From Verrucomicrobiia bacterium (GTDB taxonomy: Bacteria; Verrucomicrobiota; Verrucomicrobiia; Verrucomicrobiales; DEV007): DNA of 41,732 nt. The translations under genes were made by a program, and so were the position numbers. Position 1 is the first letter of the stretch, and each line of letters begins with the position of its first letter. The stretch spans positions 1-41,732 of the forward strand of contig JAUIGD010000009.1 of the NCBI GenBank assembly GCA_030430255.1. The letters are read 5' to 3'. Shown piece after piece: positions 17,590-28,275 of the stretch. A model generated the notes under the pieces. The model did no database searches. It was not told where the DNA came from and worked only from the letters and a program-made list of their open reading frames with translations.

Positions 17590-18570
17590 ATGAAACCCAC
17601 CAGCCCACCCCGCCGCCATCGTCGCCGCAACGCCCTCGCCCTGATCCTCGCCCCCATCGCCCTCGCCGGATGCAGCGGCGGCGACTCCTCCGGCGACGGC
17701 CTCCGCGTCGGGTTCGCCCAAGCCGGGGCCGAGAGCGCCTGGCGCCGCGCCGAGACCACGTCCATCAAAGCCGAAGCCGAGAAGCGCGGCGTCGATCTCA
17801 AGTTCGCCGACGCCCAGGGCAAACAGGAGAACCAGATCGCCGCGGTCCGCGACTTCATCGCCCAGTCGGTCGACGCCATCATCCTCGCCCCGATCGTCGA
17901 GACCGGTTGGGACGACGTCCTGACCGAGGCGAAGGACGCCGGAATCCCGGTGGTCTTGGTCGACCGCGGCGTCGATGTCGGGGACGACTCGCTCTACGCG
18001 ACCCTGATCGCCTCCGACTTCGTCACCGAAGGGCAGATGGTCGGCGAGTGGCTCGCCGAGAAGACCTCCGGAAACGCCAAGATCATCCAGCTCGAGGGCA
18101 CGCCGGGCGCCGCGCCAGCCATCGACCGCAAGAAGGGCTTCGACGACGCCATCGCCGCGCACCCCGGCATGACCTTGCTGGCTTCCCAGAGCGGCGAGTT
18201 CAACATCGAGAAGGGCAAGGAGGTGATGGAGGCGCTCCTCGCCCAGCACGCGGGATCCGTCACCGCCGTCTACGCGCACAACGACGACATGGCGCTCGGC
18301 GCCGTGCAGGCGCTCGAAGCCGCAGGGAAGAAGCCCGGCGAGGACGTCCTCGTGCTCTCCATCGACGGCGGCAAGGCCGCGCTCGACGCCCTCGTCAACG
18401 GCAGGATCAACTGCGTCGTCGAGTGCCTCCCCCTGCTCGGCCCGAACGCCTTCGACGCGATCGAGAAGATCCGCTCCGGCGAGACCTTGCCGAAGTGGCA
18501 GAAGGTCGAAGACCAGCTCTTCGACGCCACCAACACCGACGCCGATTTCGTCGCCAACCGCCCCTATTAA
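17590..18570 (+). CDS. ytfQ: Sugar-binding lipoprotein of the ABC importer (YtfQ type)
   Basis: A 326-residue periplasmic-binding-protein-1-like lipoprotein. A basic N-terminus and short hydrophobic segment end in the lipobox LAGC, so it should be membrane-anchored rather than free. The mature domain closely follows YtfQ: VGFAQAGAESAWRRAETTSI, ADAQGKQENQIAAVRDFIAQ, VDAIILAPIVETGWDDVL, AIDRKKGFDDAI, SQSGEFNIEKGKEVMEALL and VYAHNDDMALGAVQALEAAG. YtfQ binds galactofuranose in E. coli; related sugars such as arabinofuranose cannot be excluded. The 51-bp leader holds three tandem ACCCATC heptamers (17555-17575) and no Shine-Dalgarno sequence. This is the last importer gene before the REP doublet. 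Confidence 0.92.
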   Translation: MKPTSPPRRHRRRNALALILAPIALAGCSGGDSSGDGLRVGFAQAGAESAWRRAETTSIKAEAEKRGVDLKFADAQGKQENQIAAVRDFIAQSVDAIILAPIVETGWDDVLTEAKDAGIPVVLVDRGVDVGDDSLYATLIASDFVTEGQMVGEWLAEKTSGNAKIIQLEGTPGAAPAIDRKKGFDDAIAAHPGMTLLASQSGEFNIEKGKEVMEALLAQHAGSVTAVYAHNDDMALGAVQALEAAGKKPGEDVLVLSIDGGKAALDALVNGRINCVVECLPLLGPNAFDAIEKIRSGETLPKWQKVEDQLFDATNTDADFVANRPY

Positions 18571-18587
18571 CCCTGAACCAATCGTAG

Positions 18588-18650
18588 CTCGACTTTCCAA
18601 AGTCGAGCCCCCACCACCCACAACCCAATACTCGACTTCAGACAGTCGAG
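18588..18650. repeat. REP-like palindrome doublet, copy 2
   Basis: The perfect palindrome CTCGACTTTCCAAAGTCGAG at 18588-18607 is followed by an imperfect one (CTCGACT-TCAGAC-AGTCGAG) at 18631-18650, again 43 bp start to start. It lies between the binding-protein stop (18570) and the GH2 start (18658), eight bases ahead of the ATG. As RNA it would give two hairpins and could act as an attenuator or mRNA stabiliser between importer and hydrolase genes. Confidence 0.85.
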
Positions 18651-18657
18651 CGATGTC

Positions 18658-20916
<2,259 letters not shown>

Positions 20917-20922
20917 CCGTAG

Positions 20923-20942
20923 CTCGACTTTCCAAAGTCGAG
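20923..20942. repeat. REP-like palindrome, single copy
   Basis: CTCGACTTTCCAAAGTCGAG, identical to the first half of the two doublets, lies seven bases after the GH2 stop and 38 bp before the sulfatase-fusion ATG. It is preceded by GTAG, as is the copy at 18588. No second palindrome follows. Confidence 0.85.
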
Positions 20943-20980
20943 ACCCACGCCGGCAACGCCGCACCCCATCGCCCACCCCC

Positions 20981-23900
20981 ATGCGCACCGCCCCCACCCT
21001 CCTCGCGATCGCGCTCCTCGGCGCTTCCTCGCCGGCAGCCGAGCGCCCGAACGTCCTCCTCCTCCTGGTCGACGACCTCAAACCGGCGCTCGGCTGCTAC
21101 GGCGACCCACACGCCAAGACGCCCCACATCGACGCCCTCGCCGCGCGCGGCATGCGCTTCGACCTGGCCTACTGCAACCAGGCGGTGTGCGCCCCCTCGC
21201 GCTTCACGCTGATGCTCGGCTCGCACTCGACCTCCACCGGCCTCTACGGCCTCGGATCGAACCTGCGCCAGACCCTTCCCGGCGCGGTCACGCTGCCGCA
21301 GCACTTCGCGAAACACGGTGGCTACCGCACCGAATCGCTGGGGAAGATTTTCCATATCGGCCACGGCAACCACGGCGACCCCGCCTCCTTCTCGGTCCCG
21401 CACTTCAAAGAGAAGGTCATCGAGTACGTCGACCCGGCGAGCAAACCCGACGGCGCCATCACCCGCGAGGAGGCGATGTTTCAGAACCGGGCCGCGCCGC
21501 CCGGCGGCATGAACGCGCTCCCCCGCGGCGCCGCCTTCGAGTCGCCAGACGTCGGCGACGACGCTTACGCCGACGGCCGCGTCGCCGCCGAGACGGTGCG
21601 CCGGTTGCGGGCGGCCAGAGCCCGCCGGACGGAGGACGGCACCCCCTTCTTCATCGCCGCCGGCTTCGCCCGCCCCCACCTGCCCTTCTCCGCGCCGAAG
21701 CGGTATTGGGATCTCCACGACCCCGCGAAACTCCCGCTCGCCGAGAACAGAGACCTCCCCGCCAGTTCGCCCGGCGTCGCCCACAAACGCGGCGGCGAGA
21801 TCCGCAACTACTCCCCCGTCCCCGACAAAGACCAGCCGGAGGTCGAGATCGACGACGCGCTCGCCCGCCAGCTCGTGCACGGCTACTACGCCAGCACCAG
21901 CTACGCCGACGCCCAGATCGGGAAGGTGCTGGGTGCCCTGGACGAACTCGGACTCGCCGGCGAAACGATCGTCGTCCTCTGGGGCGACCACGGCTTCCAC
22001 CTCGGTGACCTCGGCATCTGGACCAAACACACCAACTACGAACAGGCGAACCGCATCCCCATCATCATCGCCGCCCCCGGGGTCACCGAGCCTGGCAGTT
22101 CGACCAAGCAGCTCGCCGAGAGCGTCGACCTCTTCCCCACCCTCGCCGAACTCGCCGGCCTCCCCGCCCCCGCCGGCCCGCAGCCGGTCGACGGCCTCAG
22201 CCTGGTCCCGGTCCTGGAGGATCCGGACGCCCGCGTGCGCGACCACGCTTACCACGCCTACCCGAAGGGTGAGCTCGGCCGCGCGATCCGCACCGAGCGC
22301 TACCGCCTCGTCGAGTGGGGCGACGAGTACGAACTCTACGACTACCAGGCGGACCCGCTCGAGACGGAGAACCACGCCAACGACAGGCCCGAGGTGGTCG
22401 CCGAGTTGAAGGGGATCCTCGACAGCTACCCCCCTCCGGTCGGCCGCGATGGCCGGAGAACGCGCGCCGCGATCGAGACGCCGGAGATCGCCGGCCGCGA
22501 GATCGAGATCACCGCCACGGTGCGCGCCGACTCCCCCCAGGGCGTGGTTTTGGCGCAGGGCGGCCGCGAACAAGGCTACGCGCTGCACTTCATCGATGGC
22601 GTCGCAGCGCTCGACGTCCGGATCGACGGCGAGGTCACCCGCCTGCAGGCCGGGGCGAAATCCTCGGGCACCATCCGGCTCGCCGCCCACATCACCACCA
22701 CGGAGCTCCGCCTCAAAGTGGACGGCGCACGGGTCACCGGCAAGTCCCCCGGCCTCATCGCCACCCAACCCAAAGACCCGCTCTCGGTCGGCCGCGATGA
22801 GCTGAGCGCCGCCGGCGACTACCCCGAAGGCGGCAACGCCTTCACCGGCCGCGTGATCGGGCACCGGGTGATCGCCACCCGCCCGCCCCCGGCGGGCGCG
22901 GGAGCCGGCGAGGTCCCGACCAAACAAGGCAAGCTCGTCATCCCCGCGGCGCAGGTCGCACCGGTCGCCCCGGTGATGGGCCGCGCCGAGATCGAGGCCG
23001 GCTTGCGGTCCCACGACCGGGCGCTGTTCATCAAGAACGACTGGATCCGCGACCCCTACATCACCCTCGGTCCCGACGACCGTTTCTATCTCACCGGCAC
23101 CACCATCGACGAAGACGACCCGCGCGAGGAGAGCGATCCGTACAACATCGGCCTCGCCGACATCTCGGCCGTCGGCGCCACCGTCCGCGTCTGGCGGAGC
23201 GAAGATTTGATCGACTGGGAGTACCTCGGCACCCCTTACACCCTCGCGGACAGCCATCATCCTGACCCGGGCGACCGCGTCTGGGCGCCCGAGTTGCACT
23301 GGATCGCCGAGATGGGACGCTGGGCGCTCGTGCATTGTCCGAGACAGAAATCGGTGTTCGCACTCTCCGCGGGACCGGAACTGCGGGGTCCCTGGTCGCA
23401 CCCGCTCGGCGACAACCACCTCCCCAAACACGATCCCTCGCTCTATCGGGACGGCGAAACTTGGTGGATGCTCTCGGAGAATACCAGGATCCAACCGCTC
23501 GCCCCCGACTTCTCCCGCTTCACCTCCACGCCGACCCGCATCGACCCGGCCGGCACCCGCCCCGACCCCGATGGCGGCAAGCCCATCAGCCGCATCGGCC
23601 ACGAGGGCGCCACCATGATCCGAGTGGGCGGGAATTTCGTGCACTTCGGCACCGCCTGGTCGACCGACCGGGGGCGCAAGGGCAGCTACAACCTCTACTA
23701 CTGCTCGGCCGATACGATCACCGGCCCCTACGGCCCTCGGAGGTTCGCCGGGCGCTTCCTGGGCCACGGCACACCGTTCCAAACACGCGACGGCAATTGG
23801 TGGTGCACCGCCTTTTTCAACGCCGACGTGCCGCCGCTCCCACGCGAGGGCATCCGCGAACGCGACCTCTCGGAGACCGCGCAGACGATCAACGGGCGCG

Positions 23901-24013
23901 GAACCACCATCGTCCCGCTCGACGTCCGCGTCCTCGACGACGGCGAGGTCTCCATCCGCGCGAAAGATCCGGACTACGCCCACCCGGGCCCCGACGAGGC
24001 GCAGAAGTTCTAG
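20981..24013 (+). CDS. Exported sulfatase / LamG-like / GH43-like fusion
   Basis: A 1010-residue, apparently bifunctional enzyme. Residues 1-20 are a signal peptide. Residues about 22-490 are a sulfatase: LLLVDDLKP metal site, CAPSR with formylglycine Cys70, GFARPHLPFSAP, and WGDHGFHLGD. Residues about 500-655 form a concanavalin-like/LamG-type beta sandwich (GYALHFIDGVAALDVRIDGE, FTGRVIGHRVI). Residues about 680-1000 resemble a five-bladed GH43-type propeller, with DPYITLGPDDRFYLTGT (base Asp691), VWAPELHWI, HDPSLYRDGETWWM (modulator Asp818), and GHEGATMI (acid Glu875); all three expected acids are present. Family 43 is the best match, but GH117 or a related clan member is possible. It would remove sulfate and a terminal sugar from one glycan. 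It is last in the galactose block. Confidence 0.87.
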   Translation: MRTAPTLLAIALLGASSPAAERPNVLLLLVDDLKPALGCYGDPHAKTPHIDALAARGMRFDLAYCNQAVCAPSRFTLMLGSHSTSTGLYGLGSNLRQTLPGAVTLPQHFAKHGGYRTESLGKIFHIGHGNHGDPASFSVPHFKEKVIEYVDPASKPDGAITREEAMFQNRAAPPGGMNALPRGAAFESPDVGDDAYADGRVAAETVRRLRAARARRTEDGTPFFIAAGFARPHLPFSAPKRYWDLHDPAKLPLAENRDLPASSPGVAHKRGGEIRNYSPVPDKDQPEVEIDDALARQLVHGYYASTSYADAQIGKVLGALDELGLAGETIVVLWGDHGFHLGDLGIWTKHTNYEQANRIPIIIAAPGVTEPGSSTKQLAESVDLFPTLAELAGLPAPAGPQPVDGLSLVPVLEDPDARVRDHAYHAYPKGELGRAIRTERYRLVEWGDEYELYDYQADPLETENHANDRPEVVAELKGILDSYPPPVGRDGRRTRAAIETPEIAGREIEITATVRADSPQGVVLAQGGREQGYALHFIDGVAALDVRIDGEVTRLQAGAKSSGTIRLAAHITTTELRLKVDGARVTGKSPGLIATQPKDPLSVGRDELSAAGDYPEGGNAFTGRVIGHRVIATRPPPAGAGAGEVPTKQGKLVIPAAQVAPVAPVMGRAEIEAGLRSHDRALFIKNDWIRDPYITLGPDDRFYLTGTTIDEDDPREESDPYNIGLADISAVGATVRVWRSEDLIDWEYLGTPYTLADSHHPDPGDRVWAPELHWIAEMGRWALVHCPRQKSVFALSAGPELRGPWSHPLGDNHLPKHDPSLYRDGETWWMLSENTRIQPLAPDFSRFTSTPTRIDPAGTRPDPDGGKPISRIGHEGATMIRVGGNFVHFGTAWSTDRGRKGSYNLYYCSADTITGPYGPRRFAGRFLGHGTPFQTRDGNWWCTAFFNADVPPLPREGIRERDLSETAQTINGRGTTIVPLDVRVLDDGEVSIRAKDPDYAHPGPDEAQKF

Positions 24014-24043
24014 CCTGGGTTATTCGGAATGGCGCTTGGTTAG

Positions 24044-24382
24044 GGAAAGGCACTTTGGGCGTTCCAGAATTCCGAGATTTTCTGTGAAGACGTCCTGCTG
24101 GCGGTCAACCTCGGGGACGACGCCGACGCCAGAGGCGCGGTCTACGGTCAGATAGCCGGGGCGCACTTTGGCCTGGCGGACATCCCCTCCCACCGGCTTC
24201 AAAAACTCGCAATTTCTACATTCCTATCCCGTGTCCCTGTCGACGCACAGATTTCGATCCTGAAGGAGTTTTCGGGAACGCCGCGACCGCTGATTGGATG
24301 GGGATGCTCCAGGACGAGGCGTCCCGCCGTTCCGCTTTTTCAGGCGACCACCACCGAGAGACAAGCGTTCACTCTTGGGTGA
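24044..24382 (+). pseudogene. C-terminal remnant of an ADP-ribosylglycohydrolase (DraG/ARH family)
   Basis: An open stretch of 112 codons, opened by an in-frame TAG at 24041 and lacking any start codon. It contains [40 protein letters not shown] and [16 protein letters not shown], running in order. This is the conserved C-terminal block of ADP-ribosylglycohydrolases, where the DD(A)D aspartates bind magnesium. The catalytic N-terminal two thirds are absent; the upstream sequence belongs to the sulfatase fusion. After about residue 56 the similarity fades. I read it as a decayed fragment left by a deletion or rearrangement. It occupies most of the otherwise gene-free 24014-24434. Confidence 0.75.
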
Positions 24383-24434
24383 TTGTTCTGCAAAGTTGAG
24401 CTCCGGCGGCCCCTGCAGGAAGACATATCGGCGC

Positions 24435-25649
24435 TCAGCGAGATAGGATCTCGATCACCATGATGCCGACCGGCGTCCCGACGACATAGCCCCACACGCC
24501 CACCAGGATGCCGGGAGTGACAAGTTTCGGCCAACCCGCACTCACCGCCATGGCGGCCGCGCTGGGCGCGCCCCCAAGGTTCGCGTTCACCGCAACCAGC
24601 AACTCCTCCAGATTGCCCTTGAGCAACCTCCCCACGAGAAGCGTAAAACCTAGATTCGTCACTGCGATGATGCCGCAGAAAGCGAAGAAAATCGGGGCAT
24701 CACTGATGACGGTGATGAGGTCGGCGGGGAAGCCGAGGGTCAGCAGGAACATAGCCAGGAGGTAGGAACCGAATTCTTCGGCACCGTTCACTTTCGCCAT
24801 CGGCTTGGCGAAGATGGTGGCCATGGCGAGGGAGACCAGAGTGATGATGACGAACGGGTTGGTCACCAGGTTGCCAACCATCTGCCAGGTCAGCGAGGCA
24901 CCGGAGGTGTCTCCGATCCATGACTTCACGGCGGCATGGATCATCCCGGAGACGGCGAAAGCCGCGAATGCGAAGGCGAAGGCGCGGGCGATGTCGAGCA
25001 GCGAGATCTCTTTGCGCTTCCAGTGCTCGGCGGCGAGGTTGCTCGCCGCATCCGGGTCGCGATCCTTCGAATGCGGGTGCGGGTAGCGCGAGCGGAACCA
25101 GGCGCTGGCACCGATGGCCAGCAGCGCGACGAAGAGCACCGCCATGACAAAGTTATCGGCGACGATGAGCGGGTTGGAGACGGTCGCCTCATCGACGTCG
25201 TAGCTGTTCTTCACCGCAGTGAAATTGACACTACCACCCATGTAGCTACCCGCCATCATGCCGGCGGCGTGCTCCGTCTGCGGGGATCCGATCGCGCCCT
25301 TCAAGGCGAAGACGGCGGCGAAGGTGCCGATGATCGTCCCGATCGCGCTGATGTGGAAAATGAGAAACAGGCGCCCGCCGCTACGGATGATCTCGCGCAG
25401 GTTCGCGCGGAAGAGGAGCAGCGGGATGGCGAGCGGGACGAGCCAATCACCCACAAAATCGTAGGCCGGGGCCGAGGGCGGAACGATGCGCAGGTTCGAC
25501 AGGACCATGGCGACCACCAGGGCGACGACAGGGGCACTCAGCCGCGCAGCCCAGCGGTATTTTTGCTCCATCCAGATGGCGGTGGCGGTGCCGCAAGCGA
25601 TGATCGCCCAGAGCGTGGTGTGATTGTCGGGGTGGATGAGCGGGTCCAT
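24435..25649 (-). CDS. DUF819 family membrane protein (putative transporter)
   Basis: A 404-residue polytopic protein with about ten to twelve hydrophobic helices. Family features include APVVALVVAMVLSNLRIVP, VGDWLVPLAIPLLLFRANLR, GMMAGSYMGGSVNFTAVKNS near residue 140, and the C-terminal NLGGAPSAAAMAVSAGWPKL. The last two Gly/Ser/Asn-rich re-entrant-like segments occur in both halves, suggesting an inverted-repeat carrier like other secondary transporters. DUF819 has no established substrate. It is the last gene of the five-gene operon, three bases after the dipeptide epimerase stop, which suggests uptake or export of the peptide or amino acid handled there. Transporter function is inferred. 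Confidence 0.88.
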   Translation of the reverse strand: MDPLIHPDNHTTLWAIIACGTATAIWMEQKYRWAARLSAPVVALVVAMVLSNLRIVPPSAPAYDFVGDWLVPLAIPLLLFRANLREIIRSGGRLFLIFHISAIGTIIGTFAAVFALKGAIGSPQTEHAAGMMAGSYMGGSVNFTAVKNSYDVDEATVSNPLIVADNFVMAVLFVALLAIGASAWFRSRYPHPHSKDRDPDAASNLAAEHWKRKEISLLDIARAFAFAFAAFAVSGMIHAAVKSWIGDTSGASLTWQMVGNLVTNPFVIITLVSLAMATIFAKPMAKVNGAEEFGSYLLAMFLLTLGFPADLITVISDAPIFFAFCGIIAVTNLGFTLLVGRLLKGNLEELLVAVNANLGGAPSAAAMAVSAGWPKLVTPGILVGVWGYVVGTPVGIMVIEILSR

Positions 25650-25652
25650 TTC

Positions 25653-26672
25653 CTAAGTCAAGGTGACACCGTTTCCGGGCACATCGGGGTAGATCGGGCG
25701 ACCGCGGTCGAGGCGGACGCCGGAGGCGACATCGCCGCCCTCCGCCACGAGCACCGCACCGTCCATGTCGACGTAGTCGAGCTGCGGGAGCAGCTGGGCT
25801 ATGGCGCTGATGCCGACGCTGCTCTCGGTCATGCAACCGACCATCACCTGTAGCCCGAGCTCGCGCGCGCTGGCGATCATGCGCCGACCCGGGGTGAGGC
25901 CGCCGGCTTTGCAGAGTTTGATATTGATCCCGTCAAACACCCCCGCGCAGCGATCGACGTCGTCCTCGGTGAGGCAGCTCTCGTCGGCGATGACCGGGAG
26001 CGCGCACTCGGCGCGGACTTTCTTCATGCCCTCCCAGTCATCGCGCAGCAGCGGCTGCTCGAGGAACTCGACACCGAGCTCCTTCAGCTCCGGCGCGAAG
26101 GCGATGGTCTGCTCGGCGGTCCACGCGGTGTTCGCATCGATGCGGAACACGGCGCTGGTGTGTTTGCGAAGCTCGCGGACGATCTCCAGGTCGCGGTCGG
26201 TGCCGAGCTTGATCTTGTAGATCGACCAGCCGTCGAACTCCGCCATCTTGGCGATCATCTTGTCCATGTCGTCGATGCCGATGGTGTAATCGCTATCCGG
26301 CACCTGAGTGTTGTCGAGCCCCCAGAGCTTCCAGACGGGTTCGCCGCGGAGCTTGCCCCACAGGTCGTGCGCCGCCTGGTCGAGGCCGCAGAACGCGAAG
26401 CGATCGTGCCCGAGCACCGGCTCCAAGCGGTCCCACAGGGCAGCGGGATCATCGAGTGTCTCCGCCTCGATCGCGCCACGCGCAGCCTCGAGCGAGGCGC
26501 GCATGGAGGCGGGCGAGTCCTCGTAGGCGAGCCCGGAAGCACACTCGCCGTAGCCGGTGACGCCGTCCTGGCTGAGTTCGACGAGCAGGTTCTCCTGCAC
26601 CGAAGTCGTGCCTAGCGAGATCGTGAACGGGTGCCGCAGCGGCAGCTGGATGTCGGTGATTTTTAGTTCCAT
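25653..26672 (-). CDS. Dipeptide epimerase (L-Ala-D/L-Glu epimerase type, enolase superfamily)
   Basis: A 339-residue enolase-superfamily enzyme. The catalytic Lys is in the KxK motif (Lys153/Lys155 in YKIKLG). The metal ligands are Asp179 (RIDANTAW), Glu205 (LEQP) and Asp230 (IADES), and the opposing Lys is in INIKLCKAGG. The C-terminal DxD-type motif YVDMDGAVL and GCMTESSVG match dipeptide epimerases, which bind the substrate's alpha-ammonium through DxD. The reaction is inversion of the C-terminal residue of a dipeptide, classically L-Ala-D-Glu from murein. Specificity in this family varies widely. One base separates it from the serine hydrolase upstream, and there is no signal peptide, so it acts in the cytoplasm. 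Confidence 0.92.
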   Translation of the reverse strand: MELKITDIQLPLRHPFTISLGTTSVQENLLVELSQDGVTGYGECASGLAYEDSPASMRASLEAARGAIEAETLDDPAALWDRLEPVLGHDRFAFCGLDQAAHDLWGKLRGEPVWKLWGLDNTQVPDSDYTIGIDDMDKMIAKMAEFDGWSIYKIKLGTDRDLEIVRELRKHTSAVFRIDANTAWTAEQTIAFAPELKELGVEFLEQPLLRDDWEGMKKVRAECALPVIADESCLTEDDVDRCAGVFDGINIKLCKAGGLTPGRRMIASARELGLQVMVGCMTESSVGISAIAQLLPQLDYVDMDGAVLVAEGGDVASGVRLDRGRPIYPDVPGNGVTLT

Positions 26673-26673
26673 G

Positions 26674-28275
26674 TTAGTTTCGGTCGAAGAACACGTTGCA
26701 GAAGTTGATGCGCTGGCACCTGCCGCCCGGGTCGGTGAGGAAGACCAGGTGCTCGTTAATGTACATCCCCGGCGGCAGTTCGAAGACGTTCTGGTTCACC
26801 GGCGTCAGGCGGTAGTCGACCATGTTCTCGGTCATCGCGTAGAGATTCCCGTGGCGCTCGCTGATGATGATGGGGATGAAGTCCGGCCCGTAGCTGCCGA
26901 GGAACGCCTCCCAGCCGGGACGAGATCGCTCTCCCGCCCCGGGGTCGACGCGGCGGAAGTTCTGGTTGCCCAACGAGAAACCGGTGGCGTCTGCGGCGAA
27001 CTCCACGCCCGCGTCGAAATTGATTCGGCTGTTCGCCAGAAATTTCCCTTCGCCGGTCGGGGCGAACTTCGTCGGTTGGCCAGAAACATCGCCGACCAGC
27101 GCGCCATCCTCCACCCAGAGTTTCGCCCAGTAGCTCTGCGATTCGTATTCACCGGCGAAGCGATCGAGATCGGTGGCGGCGAACTTTTCAACGGGTTCGT
27201 TTGTCTCGCCGAGCTTGGCCTCTAACATCGCGGACAGCGCGGCGGTACGGATCCGCGCGACGCGGCCGCCGGCGATGTCTTCGTTTGCGAGCACCACCAC
27301 GGCCACTTTTGCTTCCGGGAGTATGACGACCGAGGTGCTGAAACCGTAGACCGCTCCGCCATGACCGACCGATCGGTGCCCGCGGAATTTTCCGACGACA
27401 AAGCCCAAGCCGAAGCCGTTCTCGTCCTCGGTGAGCTGCGGTGTCCACATCTCGGCGAGCGATTCCGGTTTCACCAAGCCGCCCCCTTTCGCAAGCATCG
27501 CGGAGGCGAAACGCGCCACATCTCCGACCGAGGCGAACAGGTTTCCGGCGGGAACGGTGCCAAGATCGAAGCTCGGCGCTGCCCGCCGCGTCCAACCGCC
27601 ACGGCCGTCGGTGACGCGCATCTGCGAGCCGACTAGACCGCCCTCCGGGAGATTCTCCAGCAGCCAGGCCGAGCGCTTGAGCCCAAGCGGCGCGTGAATT
27701 TTTTTCTCCTGATACTCGGCGAACGCCATGCCACTGGCGCGCTCCACGAGGTGTCCGGCGAGGGTCGCGCCGATGTTCGAGTAGCGCGTTTTCTCAGTAG
27801 GACGTGTCACCAGAACGCCGCTCCGCAGGCTGGCGGTGGTCGCCGCGACGCCCGGTTCGTCCGCGTCGAAGTAGCTGCCGATGGTCGACTCGCGCTGCAA
27901 GCCGCTGCGGTGGCTGAGCAGCTGGCGCAAGGTCACGGGCGGCGCGTCGGCGAACGGGTTGGCCGGCAGGAGTGCGGCATCGACCGGGGCGTCGAGGTCG
28001 AGCTCACCCGCCTCCACCAACTGCATCACAGCGATTGCGTTGAACAGTTTCGAGATGCTGCCGACGCGAAAAATCGAATCCTCGCCGGCCTCGCCGAAAC
28101 CTTTCGCGTAGACGGTGTTCTGGTCATCTACCAACGCGACCGCGACGCCGCCGATCCCCCACTCCGCCATCTCCTCGCGCACGACGGCCTCGAGTTTCGG
28201 GATCTGTTTCGAGTAGTCGGCGGCGGGCATCGTGGCGGTGGGCAGGGCGAGCAGGATCAGCGCGATGGGTTTCAT
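26674..28275 (-). CDS. Exported serine hydrolase of the beta-lactamase/class C PBP family
   Basis: A 533-residue protein with a signal peptide (residues 1-18). The beta-lactamase-fold domain spans about 22-345. The nucleophile motif SxxK is Ser73-Ile-Ser-Lys76, the YxN motif is Tyr165-Ser-Asn167, and the third motif is His305-Gly-Gly in VGHGGAVYGF. All three are intact, so it should be active as a D,D-peptidase, D-aminopeptidase or esterase. The C-terminal ~180 residues form a beta-rich domain (YESQSYWAKLWVEDGALVGD) like the lipocalin-type tails of D-aminopeptidase-like proteins. Its ATG overlaps the stop of the alpha-oxoamine synthase (ATGA). It could release the dipeptide or D-amino acid used by the downstream genes. 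Confidence 0.9.
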   Translation of the reverse strand: MKPIALILLALPTATMPAADYSKQIPKLEAVVREEMAEWGIGGVAVALVDDQNTVYAKGFGEAGEDSIFRVGSISKLFNAIAVMQLVEAGELDLDAPVDAALLPANPFADAPPVTLRQLLSHRSGLQRESTIGSYFDADEPGVAATTASLRSGVLVTRPTEKTRYSNIGATLAGHLVERASGMAFAEYQEKKIHAPLGLKRSAWLLENLPEGGLVGSQMRVTDGRGGWTRRAAPSFDLGTVPAGNLFASVGDVARFASAMLAKGGGLVKPESLAEMWTPQLTEDENGFGLGFVVGKFRGHRSVGHGGAVYGFSTSVVILPEAKVAVVVLANEDIAGGRVARIRTAALSAMLEAKLGETNEPVEKFAATDLDRFAGEYESQSYWAKLWVEDGALVGDVSGQPTKFAPTGEGKFLANSRINFDAGVEFAADATGFSLGNQNFRRVDPGAGERSRPGWEAFLGSYGPDFIPIIISERHGNLYAMTENMVDYRLTPVNQNVFELPPGMYINEHLVFLTDPGGRCQRINFCNVFFDRN

